From positions 744,001-808,000 of the forward strand of contig NZ_NIXN01000001.1 in the NCBI RefSeq assembly GCF_002807055.1: a stretch of DNA of 64,000 bases, written 5' to 3'. The number at the start of each line of letters is the position of its first letter. Position 1 is the stretch's first letter. Source of the DNA: Confluentibacter citreus. GTDB lineage: Bacteria; Bacteroidota; Bacteroidia; Flavobacteriales; Flavobacteriaceae. Below are positions 1 through 7,070 of this stretch, piece after piece. The notes under the pieces are model-generated. The model saw only the letters and a program-made list of their open reading frames with translations, searched no databases and was not told the DNA's origin. Made by a program: the position numbers and the translations under genes.

Positions 1-1
1 A

Positions 2-352
2 GAAATTTATAGAATTGGATTTGATTATTTTAAATGTTTTAAACCTTCATTTATATTCGGATTGAAAAAATATTATCCGAAAGCAAGTGAGGTGTTTGAA
101 ACGTTTAGAAACCACATTGTTTTTGATAAAGTTTATAGTTTATTGGTGGAAGCGAAACATAATGAATCCATTAGAAAGGATGTTGATTTAAAATTGGTTT
201 GCGAATTATACTTTTTAAGAATAGATAGTATAGCTTACAGAATAAATAATTTATTTGAAACATACAGCAATGAAGCTTTATTGCAGCATTTAATAATTCA
301 TAATTTGAAAGGTATTTCGAGTGCAAATTACACCAATTCTTATTTTGAATAA
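2..352 (+). CDS. TetR-type regulator, C-terminal part (5' end outside window)
   Basis: The reading frame is open from the window edge to the stop at 352, so this is the last 116 codons of a longer gene; the TTG at 62 is an internal codon rather than a start. The protein is mostly helical, with a tyrosine/phenylalanine-rich stretch (YFKCFKPSFIFGLKKYYP) followed by helices ending in HLIIHNLKGISS. This resembles the ligand-binding C-terminal half of TetR/AcrR regulators in Bacteroidota. The DNA-binding helix-turn-helix would lie upstream of the window, so the family call rests only on the C-terminal pattern. It reads toward a 131-aa conserved gene 18 nt downstream, probably in one transcript. 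Confidence 0.5.
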   Translation, partial: EIYRIGFDYFKCFKPSFIFGLKKYYPKASEVFETFRNHIVFDKVYSLLVEAKHNESIRKDVDLKLVCELYFLRIDSIAYRINNLFETYSNEALLQHLIIHNLKGISSANYTNSYFE

Positions 353-370
353 TTCGTTTATTTTTGCGGT

Positions 371-766
371 ATGAAAAATGACATCCAAATCCCAAAAGTT
401 GAAGGCGTTTATATTGCCGTCGTTTACGAATACAATGATATTTATAAAACCAATGATTGGAATGCTTACATAATAAATGATAAAGAAGTCGATTTAGACA
501 TGGTACTTATTGTTACCACTGGCTATAATGAAGAAAAAATCACTTCTACATTTAGGAAAAAGTTGGATGTATTGCCTAAAAAAAGTTATGCTAAAATCGA
601 GTTGATGCAAGAAGACTTGTTTGCTTTAAATAATACGTTTAAAGTATCTTATTTTGAAGGAAACAAGACGTTTGATAAAACGTATGTGTTTAGAAAAAAC
701 ACCATTAATTTAAAAGCGTTGCAACCCATTCCTTTAATGGAAGTGAGAGGTGTTTTGGTGAAATAA
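371..766 (+). CDS. conserved hypothetical protein, 131 aa
   Basis: Soluble protein without signal peptide or membrane segment. It starts with an ATG 18 nt after the TetR-like stop. Residues 14-60 and 75-130 look like alternating beta strands (for example VYIAVVYEYND and KIELMQEDLFALNN), ending in a conserved-looking PLMEVRGVLVK. I believe related flavobacterial proteins are sometimes labelled 'phenylalanyl-tRNA synthetase subunit alpha', but no synthetase motif is visible and the length is far too short, so that name should not be used. It probably shares a transcript with the regulator upstream. Function unknown. Confidence 0.75.
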   Translation: MKNDIQIPKVEGVYIAVVYEYNDIYKTNDWNAYIINDKEVDLDMVLIVTTGYNEEKITSTFRKKLDVLPKKSYAKIELMQEDLFALNNTFKVSYFEGNKTFDKTYVFRKNTINLKALQPIPLMEVRGVLVK

Positions 767-787
767 AGCCCCATTGTCTTGCAGACA

Positions 788-848
788 TTTCCCCAAAGGG
801 GAAAAGGATTGCGAGTTCTCCTCCTTTGGAGGAGTTAGAGGAGGCTTT
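788..848. repeat. intergenic double hairpin repeat, likely bidirectional terminator
   Basis: Two perfect hairpins lie between the converging 131-aa gene and gpsA. The first is TTTCCCC-AAA-GGGGAAA (788-804). The second is CTCCTCC-TTT-GGAGGAG (818-834), followed by an echo of the same GGAG words (AGAGGAGGC) and a T run. GC-rich runs like this stand out in an AT-rich genome. From general knowledge, similar paired hairpins recur between genes in many flavobacterial chromosomes. Position and T-tract suggest termination of both flanking genes. Confidence 0.6.
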
Positions 849-849
849 T

Positions 850-1851
850 TTAATCCAACTTCTCCGTCAACTTTTTAAACACTTTTTTCGGATTTTTATT
901 TTCATATAAAATCTCATAAACCGCATCTATAATTGGCAGTTTAGTTTTTTGCTTGTTCTTTTCATTTAGCAAATGGGCACTTTTGGTCGCGTAATACCCT
1001 TCGGCAACCATGCTCATTTCCATCATCGCCGATTTTACCGTATAGCCTTTCCCAATCATATTGCCAAACATGCGATTTCTGGAAAAGATGGAGTAGCCCG
1101 TCACCAACAAATCACCCAAATAAGCCGAATTGTTAATGTTGCGTTTCATTTTATGCATTTTCCTAATAAAGCGTTTCATTTCACGTATGGAGTTGCTCAT
1201 TAACACGCTCTGGAAATTATCACCATAACCCAATCCGTGGGCAATTCCGGCTGCAATAGCGTAAATATTTTTTAGCATGACGGCATATTCCACGCCAATA
1301 ATATCATCACTTATCTTGGTTTTTATATAATCGCTTGATAAGTTTTTGGCAATAGCTTTCGCTTTACGGGCATCTGAACAGGAAATCGTTAGATATGATA
1401 AACGCTCCAAAGCCACCTCTTCGGCATGGCAAGGACCGGCAATAACAGCAATATTATCATAAGGCACGTTGTAAAATTCATGGAAATGCTCGCCCACCAA
1501 TAATCCGGTTTCGGGCATAATGCCTTTAACGGCAGAGACAATGGTTTTTTTGGAAATATCAACAGTCAGTTTTTCCAATTCGCTATGCATAAACGCAGAC
1601 GGAATCACAAAAATGAGCACATCGGCATAATTGGCCATCTCATTAATATCATTACTAAGTTTCAGTTGCTCTAAATGAAACTCCACAGAACTTAAATAAT
1701 TAGGATTATGTTGTTCGCGCAACAAATGCTCTTTGGTAGAGACACTTCGCATATACCAACCCACTTCATTTAAATTTTCACAAAGCATTTTTACAATAGC
1801 CGTAGCCCAACTACCAGCACCAAAAACAGCATATTTTAAAGGCGTTTCCAT
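850..1851 (-). CDS. gpsA: NAD(P)H-dependent glycerol-3-phosphate dehydrogenase
   Basis: Reduces dihydroxyacetone phosphate to sn-glycerol-3-phosphate, the backbone for membrane phospholipids; cytosolic. The frame extends to 1968, but the Met at 1851 (METPLKYAVFGAGSWATA) starts exactly before the Rossmann fold and gives 333 aa, the usual family length. The GxGxWA dinucleotide motif is at residues 10-15. The catalytic lysine region (VMLKNIYAIAAGIAHGLG) and the GDLLVTGYS segment are present. Reads convergently to the 131-aa gene. The 39 extra residues of the longer frame carry no conserved pattern and overlap the sigma-54-like promoter region of the divergent gene. Confidence 0.95.
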   Translation of the reverse strand: METPLKYAVFGAGSWATAIVKMLCENLNEVGWYMRSVSTKEHLLREQHNPNYLSSVEFHLEQLKLSNDINEMANYADVLIFVIPSAFMHSELEKLTVDISKKTIVSAVKGIMPETGLLVGEHFHEFYNVPYDNIAVIAGPCHAEEVALERLSYLTISCSDARKAKAIAKNLSSDYIKTKISDDIIGVEYAVMLKNIYAIAAGIAHGLGYGDNFQSVLMSNSIREMKRFIRKMHKMKRNINNSAYLGDLLVTGYSIFSRNRMFGNMIGKGYTVKSAMMEMSMVAEGYYATKSAHLLNEKNKQKTKLPIIDAVYEILYENKNPKKVFKKLTEKLD

Positions 1852-1932
1852 AAAATAGTTTAATTCACAATGCTTCAAAAATACATAAAATATTGTTGAG
1901 AGGCAGATGAAGTCATTATTAACGAAAAATTT

Positions 1933-1948
1933 TTGGCACGCGTTTTGA
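1933..1948 (+). promoter_or_regulatory. sigma-54-type -24/-12 promoter candidate
   Basis: TTGGCACG-CGTT-TTGA fits the RpoN consensus TGGCACG-N4-TTGC at all fixed positions except the last base. The GG and the later G are exactly 12 nt apart, as required. It would start transcription near 1960, 24 nt before the ATG of the lipoprotein gene at 1984. Confidence 0.55.
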
Positions 1949-1983
1949 AAACCATTATATATTAACACTTAAAATGTTTGATT

Positions 1984-2934
1984 ATGAAGACTGTAAAACT
2001 ACTTTTTAGCTTTGCCTTGGCGACAACCATTTTTACATCTTGTACTACCGATGTTATAGTTGATGATTATCATCCATCCCAGCCAAGTATATCTGTAAAC
2101 CAATTATTAAATTCTTATGAATTGTGGTATGTAGATATCAATAGAACATTAGGTTATGGAACTACACCTTTTTTACAAAAGGCATTTACCTTATCGTTTA
2201 GAAACGGGGTTCTTTTTGCAAATAACAATTTAGTTGGTATAGGGTCTAGCGGAAATGGCTATGGTATAGATGTAGCGAGTTACGATGCTTATAATATGAT
2301 TTTAGATGTTTACCATGATATTGATGGGTTTGAAACGTTTGATGTGTATCAAATAGATAATAACACCATAGAATTATATAACCCAAATAATGATACATCC
2401 TACTTTTTGGATGGCTACCAACGTAGCAATTTTGATTACGATTTTGTGTTTTATGACAACATTCATTATTTCTTGCAAGAATACGAAGCTTGGGAAAAAA
2501 CATATACCAGTAATTTTGGAGCCATCAATGAATTTGACAATGAGCATTATTTACAGTTTTTAGCCGGTGGAAATGACTCTGAGTTTAGAAGTTCTCAAGA
2601 TCCCAATGGCACAAACATTAATAATTTGTATTGGGATTATACAGGACTGTATGGTGTTGGAAATGTTAGTGGTGACTTCTATTTAAAAACTTTAACATTA
2701 GATTATGATTTCTTCGACAATGAACATTTTGAATTGAGCGTTATTAATGATGGGAAGATAGAGTTATATCACCCACGTTCTGGAACGGTATATGAGTTTG
2801 TTGGTAGAGGATATATACAATACCTAAAAGAAAGTAATACAAAAGGTAAAACGGCGACGGAAAAAGAGAAGTTGCGTAAGTTTAGAGAAGATAAAGTTGA
2901 TAACCCAAGAGAGAGTACACGGGTTAAATTATAG
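1984..2934 (+). CDS. lipoprotein of unknown function, 316 aa
   Basis: The N-terminus MKTVKLLFSFALATTIFTSC is a signal peptide with lipobox TSC, so the mature protein is anchored in an envelope membrane. The ATG at 1984 is preferred over the TTG at 1978. The mature part is rich in Asp, Asn and Tyr and has two similar halves, each with LYNPNN/LYHPRSG-like beta segments (about residues 125-140 and 260-275), suggesting an internal duplication of a beta-rich domain. The basic C-terminal tail (KEKLRKFREDK) is unusual. No enzyme motif is visible. A sigma-54-like promoter lies upstream and a terminator downstream, so it appears monocistronic. Confidence 0.8.
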   Translation: MKTVKLLFSFALATTIFTSCTTDVIVDDYHPSQPSISVNQLLNSYELWYVDINRTLGYGTTPFLQKAFTLSFRNGVLFANNNLVGIGSSGNGYGIDVASYDAYNMILDVYHDIDGFETFDVYQIDNNTIELYNPNNDTSYFLDGYQRSNFDYDFVFYDNIHYFLQEYEAWEKTYTSNFGAINEFDNEHYLQFLAGGNDSEFRSSQDPNGTNINNLYWDYTGLYGVGNVSGDFYLKTLTLDYDFFDNEHFELSVINDGKIELYHPRSGTVYEFVGRGYIQYLKESNTKGKTATEKEKLRKFREDKVDNPRESTRVKL

Positions 2935-2958
2935 ATTTTTGGTTGGTTATTTAGTTTG

Positions 2959-2995
2959 GAAACCGTTTAAAGATATTATTTCTTTAGGCGGTTTC
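2959..2995 (+). terminator. terminator after the 316-aa lipoprotein gene
   Basis: GAAACCG (2959-2965) pairs with CGGTTTC (2989-2995), extended inward by TAAAGA/TCTTTA, and is followed by a T-rich run. It lies 25 nt after the lipoprotein stop. Confidence 0.65.
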
Positions 2996-3033
2996 TTATT
3001 TTTAGGTTTGTTTAACGTTTTTGTATATGAAAA

Positions 3034-3093
3034 GTTGCGTGTTTGGTGGCGAGGATTTTCCGAAGGAAAATCAAAAGCTAGCAAACACGCAAC
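3034..3093. repeat. nested 60-nt palindrome beside an inverted-repeat-bounded gene
   Basis: The outer arms GTTGCGTGTTTG (3034-3045) and CAAACACGCAAC (3082-3093) are perfect 12-bp complements. Inside, after an asymmetric internal loop, GATTTTCC (3054-3061) pairs with GGAAAATC (3065-3072) around a GAA loop. A smaller hairpin GCTA-AAAC-TAGC follows at 3107-3118. The fold is too elaborate for a simple terminator and resembles a recombination or cassette-end structure. Confidence 0.7.
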
Positions 3094-3135
3094 CAACTTT
3101 GTGTTAGCTAAAACTAGCAATTTTTTATATACGGT

Positions 3136-4095
3136 GTTGTAAACAGTGCTTTTTTATAATTCTAGATTATTGTCCGCAATATATTTATCAAGTCTTTTTG
3201 TGAAATCATCATTATTGGCGGACACTAACACCAATCCAGTTTTATCAAATCCGTACCAAAAGAAGTAATTTTCTTTCTCAAATGATTTGTTTAGAAATTC
3301 ATCTCGGTACGTGTATTTGAGTAAAACTATAAGCCTTAAATCATCTTCGATTCCATTTAAATCAATTGAGTTTCCACTCCTAAGTTTTATTTCAACTCCT
3401 CCAGAAATCGCAGGTGTAATATCAAAATTTTCAAGAGAACTTTCCATTTTTATATGTTCTGTTATATTCTTTTTGTCTTTTGATATTCCGATTACAGCAT
3501 TGGCATTAAAATCTTTGGCGGTTCTCTTCCCTAAATTTCTATAGCCAAATAATATTCCATACTGATTTCCTGGTAAGGATGGTTTCTTTTCTAAAGTAGC
3601 AACAACTTCAACTTCTGGTTTTTCTAATTCAAATCTTTGCTTTTCAAGCTTTAGTTGTTCGCTCACTTTTTGTTCAAATATTTCTGTTTGTTTAAGTGTT
3701 TTTTTAAATATTTTTAGCTGTTCGGTCAAATCATTTTCAACACCACTAAGAGCTGTACTTAATTTTGTTACGCTATCATTAATCACTGAAAGTCTTTCTA
3801 GGTTACCATTAATATTCTGTATTATTAACTCAGTATTTTCTTTGGTTTTGGAAAGCGACTCAGCCTGTTCTTTCGAATCTTTGTCTTTTACAACTTCGCC
3901 TCTAATAGAGAAAAATAATCCACTTAGAATTAATAGTGAACCAACTATAATTAAAAAAACTTTATCTGTTTTATTATTTGCAAAATCCAATATGTAAGCA
4001 GTAATTGCTAAAACTGCTGTTATTATAGATGCTATTATTACATATTTCATTTAATTTTTTTATTTATAGTTATGCATTTCGGCATTGTTTACAAC
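3136..4095 (-). mobile_element. candidate single-gene cassette bounded by 14-bp inverted repeats
   Basis: GTTGTAAACAGTGC (3136-3149) and GCATTGTTTACAAC (4082-4095) are inverted copies matching at 13 of 14 positions. They enclose exactly one gene, the 298-aa frame at 3154-4050, with 4 nt on one side and 31 nt on the other. The nested palindrome at 3034-3118 sits immediately outside the 3' end. No transposase or integrase is encoded inside. The geometry (one gene, inverted ends, folded 3' site) suggests a cassette moved by an enzyme acting in trans. This is inference; no duplication of target DNA was identified. Confidence 0.4.
3154..4050 (-). CDS. membrane-anchored coiled-coil protein of unknown function, 298 aa
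   Basis: Two hydrophobic helices at about residues 3-22 and 30-48 (FLIIVGSLLILSGLFFSI) are followed by a charged, heptad-like coiled coil at about 55-148 rich in Lys, Glu, Ser and Leu. A beta-rich C-terminal domain (about 150-285) contains GILFGYRNLGKRTAKDF and ends in a short acidic tail. The likely topology is a membrane hairpin with a cytoplasmic or periplasmic rod and head. No enzymatic motif is visible. It is the only gene within the 14-bp inverted repeats and has no operon partner. A sensor or phage-defence role is possible but unsupported. Confidence 0.65.
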   Translation of the reverse strand: MKYVIIASIITAVLAITAYILDFANNKTDKVFLIIVGSLLILSGLFFSIRGEVVKDKDSKEQAESLSKTKENTELIIQNINGNLERLSVINDSVTKLSTALSGVENDLTEQLKIFKKTLKQTEIFEQKVSEQLKLEKQRFELEKPEVEVVATLEKKPSLPGNQYGILFGYRNLGKRTAKDFNANAVIGISKDKKNITEHIKMESSLENFDITPAISGGVEIKLRSGNSIDLNGIEDDLRLIVLLKYTYRDEFLNKSFEKENYFFWYGFDKTGLVLVSANNDDFTKRLDKYIADNNLEL

Positions 4096-4199
4096 TTTTA
4101 AGATATGGATAGTTTTAATTATCTATATCGGTAGTTAAACGAAGTTAGAATTTTTTTCTCACAAAGTCAAGCATCATATAACAAATAGCATTTCCTCTT

Positions 4200-4229
4200 T
4201 TTGTATTACTAAGATTTATTATACCTTTA
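4200..4229 (+). promoter_or_regulatory. Bacteroidota-type promoter for the DUF1801 gene
   Basis: TTTG (4200-4203), an 18-nt spacer, then TACCTTTA (4222-4229), one base off TAnnTTTG. Predicted start near 4236, 13 nt before the ATG at 4249. Confidence 0.5.
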
Positions 4230-4248
4230 TTTCAGCAGAAATATTAAC

Positions 4249-4707
4249 ATGCCATACCAAGCAGATTCACCAGACCATTATATCAGTCAACTTCCAGAAG
4301 ACAGTAAAGACCCTATTAGTAAATTAAGAAAGGTAATAAAAGATAATTTGCCAAAAGGTTTTGAAGAAGGCATGAGTTATGGCATGATTGGTTATTATGT
4401 GCCACATGCACTGTATCCAAAAGGGTATCATTGCGACCCAAAACTACCATTGCCTTTTTTGAGCATTGCGTCACAAAAAAATGCCATTAGTTTTTATCAC
4501 ATGGGCATTTATGCCAAACCTGAATTGCATGATTGGTTTGTGGCTGAATTTCCTAAACACTGTAAGCGCAAACTAGATATGGGCAAAAGCTGTATTCGTT
4601 TTAAATATGTTGATGACATTCCTTATGAACTATTAGCAGAATTATGCAAAAAAATGACCCCAGAAGAATGGATTTCCATTTATGAAAAAGCATTTAAAAA
4701 AGAATAA
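4249..4707 (+). CDS. DUF1801 domain protein
   Basis: 152-aa soluble protein of the DUF1801 family (YdhG-like fold). Residues 17-30 (SKDPISKLRKVIKDNLP), the EGMSYGMIGYYVPH segment (about 42-55), the FLSIASQKNAISFYHMGIY strand region (about 74-92) and the C-terminal GKSCIRFKYVDDIPYELL are typical of the family. No catalytic role is established for these proteins. A clear promoter precedes it. The transporter gene downstream begins 9 nt after the stop, so the two may be cotranscribed. Confidence 0.85.
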   Translation: MPYQADSPDHYISQLPEDSKDPISKLRKVIKDNLPKGFEEGMSYGMIGYYVPHALYPKGYHCDPKLPLPFLSIASQKNAISFYHMGIYAKPELHDWFVAEFPKHCKRKLDMGKSCIRFKYVDDIPYELLAELCKKMTPEEWISIYEKAFKKE

Positions 4708-4716
4708 AAGCACCTA

Positions 4717-5478
4717 TTGGAATATATACAAATTCTTCAGTCATTTCATTTATCAATCTTTCAATGGTTAAGCATTGGCTTAGCGGGTATTTTATTAGGG
4801 GCTTCAAAATCTGGGATTAAAGGCATTGGTATTGTTATCATCTTAATATTGGCATTTGTTTTTGGTGAAAAGGCATCCACTGGTGTTTTGCTTCCTATGT
4901 TGGTGTGCGCTGATATTTTAGCGGTTATTTATTATAATCGACATGTTCAATGGAAATATATTGTTAAGCTATTACCATTTATGGTCATTGGCGTATTGGT
5001 GGGTGTTTGGTTGGGTAATGATATTTCTGAGCTGGTTTTTAAAAGAATTATGGCAATCATCATCATACTTTCTGTGTTGGTTATGGTATATACAGAAAAC
5101 CGAAAAACCAGTATCCCTAATAATAGATTATTTGCTTATAGCTCTGGTTTTATGGCAGGCGTTGCCAGTATGATTGGTAATTTGGCCGGCCCCATTGCCG
5201 ACATTTATTTTTTAGCCATTAGGTTACCAAAAAATGAGTTTATAGGCACTGGTGCCTGGTTGTTTTTTATCATCAATGTATTTAAATTGCCCTTTCATAT
5301 ATTTGTTTGGAACACCATAAATGTGGAAACATTGGTGTTGAATTCGGTTTTGGTTCCAGCGGTGGTTATTGGGTTTTTTATAGGGGCTTACATTGTTAAA
5401 CTAATTTCGAATGTTAACTACAGACGTTTTATTTTTATTGTAACCGGTATTGGAGCTATTATTTTATTATTAAGATAA
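4717..5478 (+). CDS. TauE/SafE-family sulfite exporter-like membrane protein
   Basis: 253 aa with about eight hydrophobic helices. The glycine-rich first helix pair (GLAGILLGASKSGIKGIG) and the later repeat (GFMAGVASMIGNLAGPI) are the two internally duplicated signatures of the TauE/SafE family, which moves sulfite, sulfoacetate or related small anions across the inner membrane. The annotated start is a TTG at 4717, 9 nt after the DUF1801 stop; there is no in-frame ATG close to the first helix, so the start is uncertain. Substrate cannot be told from sequence. Confidence 0.85.
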   Translation: MEYIQILQSFHLSIFQWLSIGLAGILLGASKSGIKGIGIVIILILAFVFGEKASTGVLLPMLVCADILAVIYYNRHVQWKYIVKLLPFMVIGVLVGVWLGNDISELVFKRIMAIIIILSVLVMVYTENRKTSIPNNRLFAYSSGFMAGVASMIGNLAGPIADIYFLAIRLPKNEFIGTGAWLFFIINVFKLPFHIFVWNTINVETLVLNSVLVPAVVIGFFIGAYIVKLISNVNYRRFIFIVTGIGAIILLLR

Positions 5479-5545
5479 TGAGTAGTTTACAAATCAAATC
5501 AATTTTTTATTATCTTTATGTGTCTAACCAAAAAACCAAAAAATT

Positions 5546-5932
5546 ATGTCTGACGAAAAAAATTTAAACGACGATTTCAACGAGGCAGTAAATGATGCTA
5601 AAGAAAGTGCCAAGGATTTTGGCCATGAGGCTGAAAAAACATTAAGTGATGCCAAAAATGTCGCAATTATTGCCCATATCACGTTAATAGGTTGGATAAT
5701 AGCCCTAGTTATGAATAGTAATAAAAAATCAGCATTTGGGTCGTTTTACATCAGGCAAATGTTAGGTTTTATTATCTTATCCTTTGTAGGCTTTATACCA
5801 ATTATTGGCTGGGTTTTCTCATTAGTGCTTTTTGTGGCTTGGATAATGAGTTTAGTAACCGCAGCTGGTGGAACCATGAAGCCTTCCTTTTTATTAGGAA
5901 ATCAGTTCCAAGAGTGGTTTAAGTCCATATAA
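5546..5932 (+). CDS. DUF4870-like small membrane protein
   Basis: 128 aa. The N-terminal 40 residues are charged and heptad-like (NDAKESAKDFGHEAEKTLSDAK), resembling stress-related amphipathic helices. Then come two to three hydrophobic helices at about 42-60, 72-92 and 94-112. The arrangement (HITLIGWIIALVMN, then FYIRQMLGFIIL) is typical of the DUF4870/Tic20-like group of small four-helix membrane proteins. ATG follows an A-rich leader. It stands alone between the exporter gene and a convergent gene. Function unknown. Confidence 0.75.
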   Translation: MSDEKNLNDDFNEAVNDAKESAKDFGHEAEKTLSDAKNVAIIAHITLIGWIIALVMNSNKKSAFGSFYIRQMLGFIILSFVGFIPIIGWVFSLVLFVAWIMSLVTAAGGTMKPSFLLGNQFQEWFKSI

Positions 5933-5971
5933 AGCGGTATTAGTTAGCCATCTAAAAATTTAAACCCCCAA

Positions 5972-6991
5972 TTATTTTTCTAGATTATAATCCAATGGGA
6001 CTAAGTCGCCAATGCGTTGATTTGCCATATACCCTGCAAACTCAACCTTTGTTGAATTGGAAAAATTCCCATACTTATCTATTAGAATCTCAGAAACATT
6101 TAGTTTCATGGTAGAGCGTTCCTTATTATGAAGAATGGTGATTGGCTTTTTTAAAGTAAGTTTTTTTAAATCTGGATGTTCACTTGGAGAAATTATGATG
6201 AGGTCACTTGGAGGCACTAGAAATTTTTTATCAAAAATCTGGTAGCCCTTGGTATTTAATTCGTCGTTGTATATGGCTCTTATAAATTCTAGAACAGAGC
6301 CTTTATAAGCTTTGTCTCTATTCCTTTTAGCAGTTCGCTCATTGAAATTTTCAAGATTTTTATAAAAAACAGAGCCTTCGTAGATGACGGTCTTTACATC
6401 GTAAATTTCATATTCTTCAGTCACTTTCACATTTATAAAATCAATTTCAAACACATTTATATCATAAGACACTTCATATTGCAGACTGTTATTTCGAAAA
6501 ATAATAGGAGTTTTTGAGCTCACGTTCAATTTTCGCTGATTTTTAAAATATCGTAAAACCAAATCGTCTTCATTTAATATGTTGCAGGAATTTGCAAACG
6601 TTGAATTACCTAAAAATTCCCTTCTAAAAATTTTTAGTTTTTGTTCTCTGGTTAATCCGTCGTCAGCACTTATAACGACTTCGTCTAACGAATCAAAAGA
6701 TTCCTTTAATAAAACAGTGATATTGTTTTGAGATCTATAATTTGAAATAATTTCTTTTTGATAACCTAAATAAGAGATTATTAAGACGGATTGTATGGCA
6801 TCATTATATGAAATAGTAAACCTGCCTTGGGCATTTGTGGATGTTCCAATAGTTGTATTATCAAAATATATGGAAACAGATTCAAGAGGTTGTTGGGTTT
6901 TAAAATCAAGGACGGTACCAGTAACGGTTTGCGAATGGCATAGAAAGACGCTAATTAAAAAGATCAAAAAAGTGAAAACAGAGTGTCTCAT
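5972..6991 (-). CDS. carboxypeptidase-regulatory-like (CarboxypepD_reg) surface protein
   Basis: 339 aa. A signal peptide (FTFLIFLISVFLCHSQ) ends near residue 20. Residues 22-105 form a beta-sandwich of the CarboxypepD_reg-like type (TGTVLDFKTQQPLESVSIYFDN, then GTSTNAQGRFTISY), the same domain that precedes TonB-dependent receptors in Bacteroidota. Here no receptor barrel follows. The remaining 230 residues are a beta-rich domain seen in stand-alone flavobacterial proteins. Probably exported to the outer membrane or periplasm. Monocistronic; exact role unknown. Confidence 0.8.
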   Translation of the reverse strand: MRHSVFTFLIFLISVFLCHSQTVTGTVLDFKTQQPLESVSIYFDNTTIGTSTNAQGRFTISYNDAIQSVLIISYLGYQKEIISNYRSQNNITVLLKESFDSLDEVVISADDGLTREQKLKIFRREFLGNSTFANSCNILNEDDLVLRYFKNQRKLNVSSKTPIIFRNNSLQYEVSYDINVFEIDFINVKVTEEYEIYDVKTVIYEGSVFYKNLENFNERTAKRNRDKAYKGSVLEFIRAIYNDELNTKGYQIFDKKFLVPPSDLIIISPSEHPDLKKLTLKKPITILHNKERSTMKLNVSEILIDKYGNFSNSTKVEFAGYMANQRIGDLVPLDYNLEK

Positions 6992-7070
6992 TATTAGCTT
7001 AAATAAATACCAATATAGTAAAAAAAGAATAATTAAGGGATTTTCTTATAAGTAATGGATGAAGTTGAAA

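Noticed and set aside
371-766. Phenylalanyl-tRNA synthetase alpha subunit
   Set aside because: Too short and lacking all class II synthetase motifs; the database name I recall for relatives is not supported by the sequence.
1852-1968. Longer gpsA start at 1968
   Set aside because: The extra 39 residues precede the Rossmann fold, show no conservation pattern and overlap the sigma-54-like promoter of the divergent gene.
2897-3142. 81-aa open frame after the lipoprotein gene
   Set aside because: It overlaps the end of the lipoprotein gene, the terminator and the nested palindrome; the frame is an accident of the repeat and shows no domain.
3136-4095. Classical integron attC/cassette identity
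   Set aside because: The terminal repeat reads GTTGTAA, not GTTRRRY, and no integron integrase is in the window; kept only as an unnamed cassette-like element.
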